Assembly (NCBI GenBank): GCA_946902985.2
Contig: OX336388.2
Coordinates: 133,559,846 to 133,623,845, forward strand
Source of the DNA: Meconema thalassinum
Taxonomy: Eukaryota; Arthropoda; Insecta; Orthoptera; Tettigoniidae
Reading direction: 5' to 3'
DNA length: 64,000 bases
Shown here: positions 44,446-55,681 of the stretch, piece after piece
Layout: every line of letters starts with the position of its first letter
Numbering within the stretch: the first letter of the stretch is position 1
Position numbers and translations under genes: made by a program
Notes under the pieces: generated by a model
The model's input: the letters and a program-made list of their open reading frames with translations, nothing else
Told to the model about the DNA's origin: nothing
The model's database searches: none

Positions 44446-45400
44446 AGATTTCATCAGAAAGCTAACTATTGCAATGGGTGCCATGTTTCGACTTCCGGAA
44501 AATTTCGACATATCTTCGCGTTTCACATCCCCCAGACCCCAAACCACCGTCAGTTCAAAAGTTTATATATATGTGTGTGTATATATATATGCAATTATAT
44601 CAGTTTCTTGTGGACACGATAACTGCCGTAATTTTGCACCAATCACTTTAATGTTTTACATAATATGTAACCCCTTAAAAAATCGGTCGAGTTCGTTAAT
44701 GGGCAAAATCGGTTAAAGGGGGGGGGGGGGAATGGGGGGGGGGGGGGCTTTTTTTTCGAAAAAGTGAAATGTCGCTATAACTCTCTTAATACGTGAAATA
44801 TCGAATCAATTCAAAGTTCATAATATTTGTCGGATAAGTGCCAAAAATTTATGTCAAATAGGTTTTTTGATAGCACCAACCATTGACCAAAGGGGTGGAA
44901 AAAAGTGTCTTTTTCGGGAAACATTAATCATATCTCTCTTAATAGGCACAATATCAAACCCGTACATAATGGAAAATATTCCCCTAATAATTACCTAAAA
45001 CTTTGTCTGAAAGAATTTTTGATCTGACCTACCATTACGCCAAGGGAAGAGAAAAATGATTTTGGAATTAAAGAACATGCCAAGTGCCATCAGAGGTTAC
45101 CGTGACAACGCTTCTAAATTGATGAGGGATGAGCTATCAGAGGTTGCCAAGACAACGCCATTGCACGAGATCACATTCATTTTTCCATCTGACTGTGGGA
45201 AGCGGCTAACTGGTAGCATGCTGAACTTATATGCCCAAGGTCGCTGGTTCAAAGCCGGCCAAAGTCGTCGGATTTTCTAAGAGCGCTAAAAAACCCTCAG
45301 CATGCTTTCCTTTGGAGGAGAAGTTCCAACGTTCGTTGCAAGTTGCTGGTTGCGGTGGCATCTAGTAGCCAAGTTCACAGCTAGGTGTCGTTCACGTTAG
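44446..45400 (+). repeat. Repeat E, copy b (direct tandem of a)
   Basis: Starts about 15 bp after copy a, with the same order of blocks, including the SINE at about 45,185-45,300. G runs of 12-14 (44,716-44,750) replace GGGGGTGAAAATGGGGG of copy a. Confidence 0.85.
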
Positions 45401-45905
45401 GATATGGTACAAAATTAGGAACTACTACTTAAAATTGACCGTCTGCAGACCTTACCTGAATTACAGACTAAAACAGTCATCACAATTAACACCGTTTATC
45501 AGATTCTACACACCCGGGGTTACATGACCACGTTGTCGCAGCCCCTAAACTGAGGAACCAACAAAAATCTCTGCGGGAGATAAAATTTTGCGAGAAGAAG
45601 TAACAGACTGTCTGATAGTTACACATCAGTTCCAAACCTTGCATAAGGACAGTGTGATCAGAAGTATAAAAATGAACCCCGAATGACAAGAAGGTTACCA
45701 TCCCCATAAGACAATAAAATGATAAAAATATGCATACAAAAACGAAAAAAAGTTGATTTTTAACCTCCAAATGTAAAATACTTTCTTGCAATCAATGAGG
45801 TCTGATCCTCCTACGAAAACCTGCATATTTTGCCTATTATAGCCAATCCCCTAGTTTGCCCGGTGAAATCTACCTCCGCCTTCCGGCGTGCCGAAAGGAT
45901 TTTTT
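45401..45905 (+). repeat. Flank duplicated in inverse at 52-54 kb (empty site)
   Basis: From GACCGTCTGCAGACCTTACC to CCGCCTTCCGGCGTGCC, this is similar to the reverse complement of 53,723-54,000 plus 51,985-52,210. The junction GTATAAAAATG near 45,666-45,676 is uninterrupted here, while in the other copy a 1.5 kb element sits in it. Confidence 0.8.
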
Positions 45906-46189
45906 TAACTTTGTGAGGTCTTTTCTTTATCATTTTGCATGGATTTCAGAAACGGTAAATCAAAGGAATGAGTACTCAAATCGTATAATTTCATAAATAT
46001 AAATATAAAATCATAACAACACTTCTGCTAAGTCTCTCATTATAAACCTATCGTAGAAAGTGTGGTTTATGCACGGGTCCACTAGTAAATACATATTTCT
46101 GAAAAGTTAAGCACATAATTATCCGGGCCCTGGTAATATTGTACTGTACAACCGAGGGCCATTTTCACCAAAGTAAATTATCTCTTGAT

Positions 46190-46685
46190 GTCGCCTCCGT
46201 AGCGTAGCGGTCAGCATAGTTAGCTGCCGCCCCGGAGGTCCTGGGTTCGATTCCCGGCTCTGCCACGAGATTTGAAAAGTGGTATGAGGACTGGAACGAG
46301 GTCTACTCAGCCTCGGGTGTTCCAAATGAGTAGAGGGGGTTCGATTCCCACCTCAGCCACCCTCGAAGTGGTTTTCCGTGGTTTCCCACTTCGTCTTCGG
46401 GCAAATGCCGGGATGGTACCTTCTTCATGGCCACGGCCGCCTCCTTCCCCTCTTCCTTGCCTATCCATCCTGACCATCCATTACCTTCCCTCATGAGGCC
46501 CCTGTTCGCTTTGCAGGTGAGGCCGCCTGGGCGAGGTGCCAATCACACCTCACCAGTTGTATCCTCTCCGATTAGATGTTCTCAGCTCTAGGACACTGTC
46601 CGTAGAGGCGGTAGTGGTGAGTTCCCTCGCTGAGTCCGTGGGTTCCACCAACCTGGAGGGTAAACGACTAAGAAAGAAAAAAAAA
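46190..46685 (+). mobile_element. Long tRNA-derived SINE (central-domain group)
   Basis: Head GCCTCCGTAGCGTAGCGG (A box) and GGTTCGATTCCCGG (B box), then GGACTGGAACGAGGTCTACTC, the core GTGGTTTCCCACTTC...GGGCAAATGCCGGGATGG, a long body with GAGGCCGCCTGGGCGAGG, and an A-rich tail at 46,668-46,687. It is the most complete member here. Confidence 0.88.
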
Positions 46686-46687
46686 AG

Positions 46688-46851
46688 CGAACCCGAATGG
46701 CCTCGTGAAATGCATCAACGATAATCACGCATTAAGGGCCGTTTCCACCAACTCTTCACTAACGATTATTTAGTTAATTCCCATTTAACTTAAATACGAG
46801 ATTTAATGCGTGATTATCTTCAATGCATTTCACGAGACCATTCGGGTTCGC
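46688..46851. repeat. Inverted repeat with ~50-bp arms
   Basis: GCGAACCCGAATGG...CTCGTGAAATGCAT...ATAATCACGCATTA (46,688-46,735) and its near-complement (46,803-46,851), separated by about 70 bp that contains another GGGCCGTTTCCACCAAC end. Confidence 0.85.
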
Positions 46852-47612
46852 AATTACTTAAATAAGATTTACGACTCTCGCGCATGCGTGGACCCGGTTT
46901 CGTCTTGGAGAGCATGGCGGGTAGAACATGAAGCGTCTAGCACTGGTCGTTGTTTGCGATGCTTCATTGAGACTTTCTGGAACATAAGTATAAAGGAAGG
47001 GAAATACAGAAGACCTTATTCGTGGCAAAAGCTTAAAATGATATGAACAAAGTATTTAAGAGAACTGGCAGTTGTGGGAATAGATATCTTATTAGGACGG
47101 GCTTCCGTGTTGTCTTCGTAGCGTAAACGGTAGAGGTGCAGACTCCCAATTTATTATGCAGCGCTGGAAGCAGTTCGAAACCCCCTTCGGATAAATATAT
47201 TTTTTTAAATTTCTGTATTCGTCTTTCTTGGTATTAAAACTTAGTAGTGTGTGTTATCTTTTATAATTTCATTTTCATAAACATATTTTATATTCATATA
47301 CATGAAAGTACGTGTGAAACTCGGGAAACAAACCGCCATTGTGGAATGCGCAAGGCACAGTTCAGCTGTTTCCCGCCACTTTAAAGATGCTTTAGAGAGT
47401 TGAGTGGTCACATTTGGCCATTTAACGTAATTCCTTGTTAGTGGTTAGTTAACGAGCGTTTCTGTTTGGTGAAAAGCTGGTGCAAAGTTAAATAACCTTT
47501 AATGACGAATTAAGAGATAATTGACGTTGGTGAAAACGGCCCTTCTCTCGTATTTAAGTTAAATAGGAATTAACTAACGAATCGTTAGTAGAGAATTGGT
47601 GGAAACGGTCCT
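46734..47612. repeat. MITE-like inverted repeat pair (inner type)
   Basis: About 67 bp from AAGGGCCGTTTCCACCAACT to TTAACTTAAATACGAGA (46,734-46,800) recurs inverted at 47,541-47,612. It partly overlaps the outer-type pair. Confidence 0.75.
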
Positions 47613-47935
47613 GAGTCTTGCGTGGGATAGGCAGCTATGAGACGCGGGTAGTATCTGCATGCCCGCATAGGGGCAAGGTGCGCGGTGATTCATCCCACTT
47701 ATTTGTGTGTAACGGAAATAACCCACAACCCAAGAACATATCCAAGTTTTTAACCCACGAGGGCTGGCGCATGGTTATTTTTCACCCGAGACTTAAATAA
47801 TGCTCCATATTTTCGTTTTGGTCAGCCCTTATTCCCTGTCGCTTACAGTACCTTCCTTCCTAGCCTTGAACTTCACCCTGCAAAAGTAACAAGTCCATTA
47901 CCTTGTGAACACCCAAGTTATTTCTATATTATTTA

Positions 47936-48365
47936 CGGTCGGGTCAGATTTACCCATGGCGCCAGTCCTCGCGTGACAATTTTCGGCTTACGTTAGTCGG
48001 GACAATCTGTAAAAAATAAATGGAAAATCAACCTATTTTCGTGCAGCACAATCACATATCTCACGTTCTTGTTGATCCATGTTTAGGATCTAGAGACACC
48101 TTGGACATCAGCTCCTTTGTTCAACCAAAATGAGATGACTGCTTTGCTACCACTATCAACGCAAATAATACTGTGATGTTGTCATTTTTCTTCATGTTAA
48201 ATTTGAAGAATATAAACAAACCTAATTTTACATTGAGAATAGTTCATAGGAAGACAACAGGTGTAAAATTACTTCATTAAAATCCGTACGCCTACGACAA
48301 AAAGGGAGTGACACACTATGGGTCAAAATGACCCGACGCCAATCCTTGTGTTATATTTTTTCATG
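47936..48365 (+). repeat. Direct repeats with GGGTCA...ACCC ends
   Basis: CGGGTCAGATTTACCCATGG followed by CGCCAGTCCTCGCGTGAC (47,943) resembles GGGTCAAAATGACCCGA followed by CGCCAATCCTTGTGTTAT (48,322). Possibly two ends of one repeat; not assigned. Confidence 0.4.
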
Positions 48366-50192
48366 CCAGTTCTCACATTGGTTCCCTACAATATGTTGAG
48401 TCTGGAGGAAAATACATAAAGAGTGGTAATAAAGCGGTCATACAGTAGTCTTACCCAATCCAAGATGGTGATGCTCTTCAGGTGGTTCCTCGTTGTTCCC
48501 CTCATCCTGTCTGGGTCGAGCCGCCACTGTTACAGCAATGGACCACTTCACTTCACTCTCACTTCCACTCGCAATACTTTCCTCCAACTATTTCACTCTC
48601 TGACTCTGATCTACAATACCCATTGCCAATTGGATACACAACAACACATAATTAAACTAATATGGACTCGTTTTAATCTAAACGTATCTTTCCAGAATCA
48701 ACTGAAATATTTCACTAGGTTCAGATATAATTCAGCTGCTAAACAAAATTCGTATTGCTGTGCAAAATATATTTCCAATTCCTCAATATGATGGACCTAA
48801 TATCCAATAACGAGAAAATTGAACTGTCGGAAATTGATATACTCATATAACGCAAAGTTACTAAATTATGAATTTATGTTAGCAGTTTATTAATCGAAGT
48901 ATAGACCAACATGTGAATAAACAAATTAATTTTGAAAATTTTGGATATTTTTTACTGATATTTGTGATTTGTAAGTTTTTTCTTATTTATCGTATTCTTC
49001 AAGTACACATCCGTCGTGAAAAGTGTCGTAATGTTTCCTCTTCAAATTGAACTCTCAATTATTTTCTCACACTGTGGTTTCCAAATTCATAGTATCATCC
49101 GATGGGAATGTTTATCCGCCCATCACTTTGATCGCAAGCAAGCAGAGTAACCTAAAACAAAATATTGTTATGTAAGAGCACGAACAACAATTAACTAATG
49201 AATAGACCTTGGAAAGTAAATGATGATTGTAATTATTCGTTCTAATGGTAATTAATGTAAGAAAGTCTTCAGAAGCCATTAATTTGGAATATGTCGTGAA
49301 ATGTTTTGAAGCATTTCCATATATATCCAGCTGTGTAGTTGTCTGAGCTATTTAAACCGTAAATTTCCAAAATCTAGCAATTAATGTATTTATTTATTGT
49401 ACCCGACGTTGCCCGGGAGGTGTCTTAATAAGTTATAGAAAGATACATGCCAATATATTTCGCAGAGTATATTCATTTAACCTTTAAGTGAGTATAGAAC
49501 ATAGTTCTCTGATGTTACTCAAGTGCAATATTAACTCTCGGTAACCCTAGTCGAAAAGTACTGAGGAGTACAATAACGTAGCAGAGCATGCAACACTAGT
49601 AAAAAGGGATGTATATACCCAATTCCACGAGAACTCAGTCTCACAATTACTTTCCTGTGTTTATTTTTGATTTAATGGGGGTAATAAAGACGGCTTATAG
49701 CAGTGTTCACAGAGTTATCTCTATTATTTTTCAAATTTAGCAACTACCTTCTTGATAGGAAATAATATTTAAATTATTCAATGTTTGGAAGATAAAATCA
49801 TTGTGGAATGAAATATACTTATGATATTCAATCCCACACAAATTACGTGGATAATGAGAAATGACTTATTCCTGTTCATAGGTCAGTGTGTACTATAGCT
49901 ACATATCAAGGAACAGTATTGCTGTAAAATATCCACATCAAAATAAAGTAAATTAAGCAACATATAATCCCAGTATAATGTCAAATAAAATGCTTAGATT
50001 CTGAACACATTGGGCTTCCTTAGCCTCTAAAGTATTTCGTAAGATAAGAAATAAGTTATCTAAGCTCAACCGTTAATGGTCTCTAAAATGCTATAGTGGA
50101 CTCCAGAGCGATTAGAACTAGTGACAATTATAACATCATTCAATAGCTTTGTCAGTAAGCACAAAAATGGCTAATATAAATACATTAACATA
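48366..50192. other. No gene recognised
   Basis: AT-rich, with a repeat start CCCGACGTTGCCCGGG at 49,402. The 122-codon frame at 48,423-48,791 lacks any recognisable feature. Confidence 0.45.
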
Positions 50193-50208
50193 GCAAAACA
50201 CGTGTGAA

Positions 50209-50397
50209 AAGGAAGCTTGTAGTTTAACTTGACTGTTAATCTCGAGATCATGAGCCACGGGACTTCCTTTTTACGTGGAATTCGAACCACAGGACATGGC
50301 ATTTCACTTCGAAAATCTCACATGCAATGACCGGGAATCGAACCCGGACCGCCTTGGTGAGAGGCATACAGCTAGACCGCTGAGCCACCATGCCCCC
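50209..50397 (-). mobile_element. tRNA-derived SINE with 16-bp target duplication
   Basis: On the minus strand: GGGGGCATGGTGGCTCAGCGG (A box TGGCTCAGCGG), a loop resembling that of tRNA-Glu (CTCTCAC), and GGGTTCGATTCCCGG (B box). The acceptor arm does not pair, so it is not a functional tRNA. A body of about 120 bp follows. Exact 16-bp direct repeats GCAAAACACGTGTGAA flank it (50,193-50,208 and 50,398-50,413), the mark of LINE-driven insertion. Confidence 0.93.
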
Positions 50398-50771
50398 GCA
50401 AAACACGTGTGAACTAACAGAGTCGAACTATATAATGTCCGCTATTCTTATGTAAATGTATCATTACTTACGGTTTGGTCCTTGTCAGCCGAAAATTATC
50501 GCATAGTAATAGTATATTTGTAGTTTAATTATGTTATTAACCAGTTATCAACTAAATTCTTAATTTAACATCCGGTTCCATTACTAATTAGCATAGTCAT
50601 AGATCAGGGTAATTATCAATTACAATATAACCCGAATCACAAAGACAAATACTAATCATAGAACAATCTGTAATATCACGAAAAAATTACTGTATTTCTG
50701 ATTTACTGCTCACTAGCTATTCCCGGCATGCGTTGCAATGCCAATCAAAGACACATAGAAAGATAATAATA

Positions 50772-50975
50772 ATATTATTGGTCAGCTGCGGCTTTTAGAG
50801 GCACCGGGATGACGGAATTTTGACCCGAATGAGATCTTAAACGTGCCAGTAAATCTACTGACACCGCCCCTTCACATTTGCGCGCCCTCAAATGCCAACT
50901 GGCTGCGCCATTATTTGATTCTGCAACCTTGGTTACAGCAGGCGAGAATGTCACTGCTGAGCCATGCAGCCAGCC
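50772..50975 (-). mobile_element. tRNA-derived SINE upstream of microsatellite
   Basis: On the minus strand: TGGCTGCATGGCTCAGCAGTG, a decayed B box (GGTTGCAGAATC), GGTGTCAGTAGATTTACTGGCACGTTTAAGA, ATTCCGTCATCCCGGTGCCTC and an (ATT)n tail. The body type GGCACGT(A)AAAGA is one I recall from other insects. The head abuts the GAAA array. Confidence 0.75.
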
Positions 50976-50977
50976 CA

Positions 50978-51192
50978 AGAAGGAAAGAAAGAAAGAAAGA
51001 AAGAAAGAAATAAAGATAGAAAGATAGAAAGATAGATAGAAAGAAAGAAAGAAAGATAGAAAGATAGATAGAATGATAGAAAGATAGATAGAAAGATAGA
51101 AAGAAAGACAGATAGAAAGAAAGATAGATAGATAGAAAGATAGATAGATAGATCGAAAGAAAGAAAGATAGAAAGATAGAAAGAAAGAAGGA

Positions 51193-51224
<32 letters not shown>

Positions 51225-51268
51225 AGGAAAGAAAGATCGAAAGAAAGAAAGAAAGAAAGAAAGATCGA

Positions 51269-51313
<45 letters not shown>

Positions 51314-51314
51314 C

Positions 51315-51376
<62 letters not shown>

Positions 51377-51488
51377 AAGATAGATAGAAAGAAAGAAAGA
51401 AAGATAGATAGAAAGAAAGAAAGAAAGAAAGAAGGAAGGAAAGAAAGAAAGAAAGAAAGAAAGAAAGAAGGAAAGAAAGATCGAAAGT

Positions 51489-51544
<56 letters not shown>

Positions 51545-51556
51545 AAGAAAGATCGA

Positions 51557-51612
<56 letters not shown>

Positions 51613-51624
51613 AAGAAAGATCGA

Positions 51625-51660
<36 letters not shown>

Positions 51661-51694
51661 AGGAAAGAAGGAAAGAAAGATAGAAAGAAAGATC

Positions 51695-51784
<90 letters not shown>

Positions 51785-51880
51785 AAGATAGATAGAAAGA
51801 AAGAAAAAAAGAAAGATAGAAAGAAAGATAGATAGAAAGAAAGAAAGAAAGGAAGAAAGAGAGAGAGATAGAAGAAAAAG
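50978..51880. repeat. Compound GAAA/GATA microsatellite, ~900 bp
   Basis: Almost continuous tetranucleotides GAAA, GATA and scattered GATC and GGAA, with a pure GATA block at about 51,724-51,782. Because the unit is 4 bp, all minus-strand frames stay open and encode Ser/Leu/Phe repeats; these are not genes. Confidence 0.98.
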
Positions 51881-52210
51881 AAGAAAAAGAAGTGTTTGAA
51901 TTGTAATTTCGTTTACTAAAGTGCCTTTGGATAAACAATATTCTTTGTTTTTCTGTCTGGTGCGTATATAAATAAAAGTCCTCTCGGCACGCCAGAAGGC
52001 GGAGGTAGATTTCACCGGACAAACTTGGAGATAGCCGAAAATAGGCAGAATATGCAGGTTTTCGTAGAAGGATCAGACCTCATTTATCGCGTGAAAGTAT
52101 TTTATAATTGGAGATTAATTAACTTTGTTTTTCTTCATTTTAAACATATTTTAAAAATTTTATTGTCTTATGGGGACGGTAACCTTCTTGTCATTTGGAG
52201 TCCATTTTTA

Positions 52211-53722
52211 GCCTATTTTCAATTTTGAAAAAATAGGCTTATGAGATCACCTTTTGTCCGTGTGTGTGTGCGTGTGTGTGTGTGTGTGTGTGAGGTGTGT
52301 GTGTGTGTGTGTGTGTCCCTAATAAAATTTAAACGGCTGGAGCGATTTCAGTGAAACTCGGTAAGTTCATAGCACTATTCCCGGCGACCTCGACCGTGCC
52401 CATCGAATTTTGTTACCACCAATCCAACATGGCGGCTGTGCGAAATATTTCACTAGCATTCAATATCTCCGAAACTATAACGGATATCGCCCTGAATTTG
52501 TGTACGGTGATAAAGGGTACTACTAGAAGTTCACCTATGAGACTTTCAAAAACCTGGTTACTAAAAAACCAACATGGTGGCCAAGCGAAGTGGAGACTTT
52601 TAAATAGACTTTTCTCGCGATTTAACTATCCAAACGTAATGAAACTTGGTACAGCAAATATTTATACACATTGCAATGCACTGGAGTTTAATTTAGTTCA
52701 ATTGTTTACATAACCTCAAAATGGTGGCTGTGCGAAATATTTAACTGACATTCTATATCCCCGAAACTATTACAGATATCACCCTGCAATTTTGTACGGT
52801 GATAAAGGGTACTGATACAAGTTTACCTATGTATAATTCATAAACCTGTAAAGTACAAAACGAACATGGCGACCAAGCGAATTTGAAATATTTTAATAGA
52901 CTTTTCTCGTGAGTTAACTCTCTGAGCGCAGTGAAATGTGGTACAGTAAATGATTTTGCAGATTGTAATGTACTGCCATCTAATTTAATTCAATTGTTTA
53001 CATAACCTCAAGATGGCGGCAGTGCTAAATTTTAAAATTAAGTTTTTATTTCTTGTGTCGTAATCATGCGATTGAAGTGAAAGTTTGAATAATGAACCTA
53101 GGCAATAAGTGTCCATGAATGGTACATAACTCTAGGGCCTATACATATAACAATCCTAAATGGCAAGCTGCCGTAATATTTAGACGATTCTCAATATCTA
53201 TGAATCTTTTACAGCAACCAAACTGAAATTTTTATGTTCATAGAGACTATGAACATATGTTCACCTATAGGACTTTCAGTAACCTGGTGAGCACGAATCC
53301 AACATGGCGGCGACGCGAAGTATAAATATTTAAATGGACGTTTCTCGCGAATTAACTATCCGAGTGCCGTGAAACGTTGCACGTTAAATGCTTACACAAA
53401 TGTTGATCCACTGGCATCTAATTTATTTCAATTGTTTGCATAATCACAAGATGGCTGCTGTGCGTAATTTTAAAATCTCGTTTTTACTTCTTGTGTTCTA
53501 ATCATGCGATTGAAGTTTGAATACCACACGTACACAATAATCTTAATATAATAGTACAAAAATAAAAATCCAACCTGGCGACCATCTCAAATATTTAGAC
53601 GGTTCTCAATATCAACGAATCTGTTACAGCAATTAAACTGAAATTTTGTATGTTGATAGAGGCAATTAACATGAGCAGGATATATGAAAATAGGCTGTAC
53701 AGTTCTTCACGGAACTACTTGT
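52211..53722 (-). mobile_element. Helentron-like element, copy B, with empty-site match
   Basis: 1,512 bp with the ends of copy A in reverse. The flanks TCCATTTTTA (left) and TATCCTTGTGGTCACAC (right) align with uninterrupted sequence at about 45,650-45,680, which locates the insertion between A and T without a clear duplication. A GT repeat with a GTGAGG interruption lies next to the hairpin. Confidence 0.75.
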
Positions 53723-53999
53723 TATCCTTGTGGTCACACTGTCCTTATGCAAGGTTTCGACACTGATGTGTAACTATGTAACGGTCTGTTACTTCTTCAC
53801 GCAAAATTGTATTTCCCGCAGAGATGTTGGTTGGTTCCTCAGTTTAGGGGCTGCGACAACGCGGTCATATTACCCCGTGTACTTTGGGTGAGTGTAGAAT
53901 CTGTCTGATAAACGGTGTGAATTGTGATGGCTGTGTTAGTCTGTAATTCAGGTAAGGAATGCAGACGCTAAATTCCAAGCAGTAGTTCCTAATGTTGCT

Positions 54000-54972
54000 A
54001 CCAGATACTACTGTCAACGCCACCTAGCTGTGAACTTGGCTACTAGATGGCACCTCAATCAGCAACTCGCAACGAACGTTGGAACTTCCCCTCCAAAGGA
54101 AAGCTTACTGAGGGATTTTTAGCGCTCTTAGAAAATCCGACGACTTTGGCCGGCTTTGAACCCGCGACCTTGGGCATAGAAGTTCAGCATGCTACCAGTT
54201 CCGATACCGAAGTCGCTTCCCACAGACATATGAAGACTGAATGTGATCTCGTGCAGTGGCGTTGTCATAGCAACTGCTGATGGCTCATCCCTTATCAATT
54301 AAAAGTAAAGTTGTCATGGCAACCTCTCTTGGCACTTGGCATTTTCTTATAATTTAAATCATTTTGTTCACCCCGTGGCGTAATGGTGGGTCATATCAAA
54401 AATTCTTTCAGACAAAAGTTTTAGGTAATTATTGGAGGAATATTGTCCATTTTGTGCGGTTTTGATATTGTGCCTATTAACAGAGATATGATTAATGTTT
54501 CCCGAAAAACCCACTTTTTCCCACCCCTTTGGTCAATGGTTGGTGCTATCAAAAACCTTACCTGACATAAATTTTTGGCACTTATCCGACACATATTATG
54601 AACTTTGAAGGGATTCGATATTTCATGTATTAAGAGAGTTATAGCGATATTTCACTTTTTCGATAAAAGCCCCCCATTTTCACCCCCTTTGACCGATTTT
54701 GCCCATTAACGAACTCGACCGAGATTTTATAAGGATACATATTATGTAAAAAATTCAAAGTGATTGGTGCAAAATTACGGCAGTTATCGTGTCCACAAGA
54801 AACTGATATATATATATATATACATATATACATAAATTATATATAAACTTTTGAACTGACGGTGGTTTTGGGGTCTGGGGGATGTGAAACGCGAAGATAT
54901 GTCGAAATTTTCCGGAAGTCGAAACATGGGACCCATTGCAATAGTTAGCTTTCTAATGAAATCTACCTAAAA
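54000..54972 (-). repeat. Repeat E, copy c (inverted)
   Basis: Minus-strand copy of the repeat at 43,442 and 44,446, including the SINE (about 54,100-54,225, GGTTCAAAGCC) and the TA-rich tract (54,805-54,845). Confidence 0.85.
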
Positions 54973-55019
54973 ACCGAAGGCATTCCGATGCGTGAGCACG
55001 CCTCATACAGCTAATCATG

Positions 55020-55440
55020 TGAGCATTTGTTGAAGCTACTCGTAAGCCATCTACTGTAATGTAAAATGGATTTACTTATTCAGGAAACAATGATGAGAGT
55101 GTGCACAACAACTCATCAAAGTTTCATTACAATTGGCGGAATTGTATATGAACGCTTACGATACTCTCCTGAATCGATTCGCTGGCCAACACTCATTTGT
55201 TGAAACTACTCGTAAGCTACCTACTATCAAATGGTTTTTCTAATTTAGAAACCTTTGCGGCAGTGTGCACAACAACTCACCTACATTTCATCGCAATCGG
55301 ATGAATGGTGCTGTCACTCGTTTGTTGAATCTACTCGTGCGCTGTTTATTGTGAAATGGATTTACTAAGCCAGTAACCTTTCCTGGAGTGCCCACAACAA
55401 CTCACACAAGTTCCATCGCAATAGGTGATGGTATATGAAC
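55020..55440 (+). repeat. Three diverged tandem modules
   Basis: Modules begin near 55,027, 55,193 and 55,318 with TTTGTTGAA(G/A/T)CTACTCGT and contain AAATGG.TTTACT, GTGCACAACAACTCA and TTTCATCGCAATCGG. Confidence 0.75.
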
Positions 55441-55561
55441 TTGAAACGAATCGCGTGCCATGACCGTATTTGAACCGGCAGCCAAGTGTGAGTTCAGTTT
55501 TAAGAACACCCGATCAAAATCCGTGGCGTTAACTGTATTGGAATAGATAGCAATACCAGAT

Positions 55562-55681
55562 AACACGGCGGGCTGTTCCCTTTTAACGCTCTTAAAAATC
55601 CGATGACTTCGGATGGGTTTGAACCCGCGATGTTGGGCATAGCAGTCCAGCATACTACCAACTACACCACCGAAGCCGCTA
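55562..55681 (-). mobile_element. tRNA-headed SINE, GGCTTCGG group
   Basis: The minus-strand head GGCTTCGGTGGTGTAGTTGG can pair its first seven bases with CCGAAGT after GGGTTCAAACCCAT (B box). The body reads CATCGGATTTTTAAGAGCG. It abuts the 3' end of the LINE remnant. Confidence 0.85.

Larger units (their letters stand above)
46155..47541. repeat. MITE-like inverted repeat pair (outer)
   Basis: GGGCCATTTTCACCAA...AATTATCTCTT at 46,155 and its complement AAGAGATAATTGACGTTGGTGAAAACGGCCC ending 47,541. The SINE at 46,190 and further inverted repeats lie between. The family could not be assigned. Confidence 0.6.

Noticed and set aside
47115..47185. Possible tRNA or SINE head (GTAGCGTAAACGG...AGTTCGAAACC)
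   Set aside because: A- and B-box-like sequences only; stems do not form and no body or duplication is seen.
50328..50397. Possible genuine tRNA-Glu gene (minus strand)
   Set aside because: The acceptor arm does not pair, there is a SINE body downstream, and a 16-bp target duplication flanks the whole unit.
50775..52022. Minus-strand ORFs of 415 and 354 codons (Ser/Leu/Phe/Ile repeats)
   Set aside because: They translate the GAAA/GATA microsatellite and the adjoining SINE; a 4-bp unit without stops keeps every frame open.
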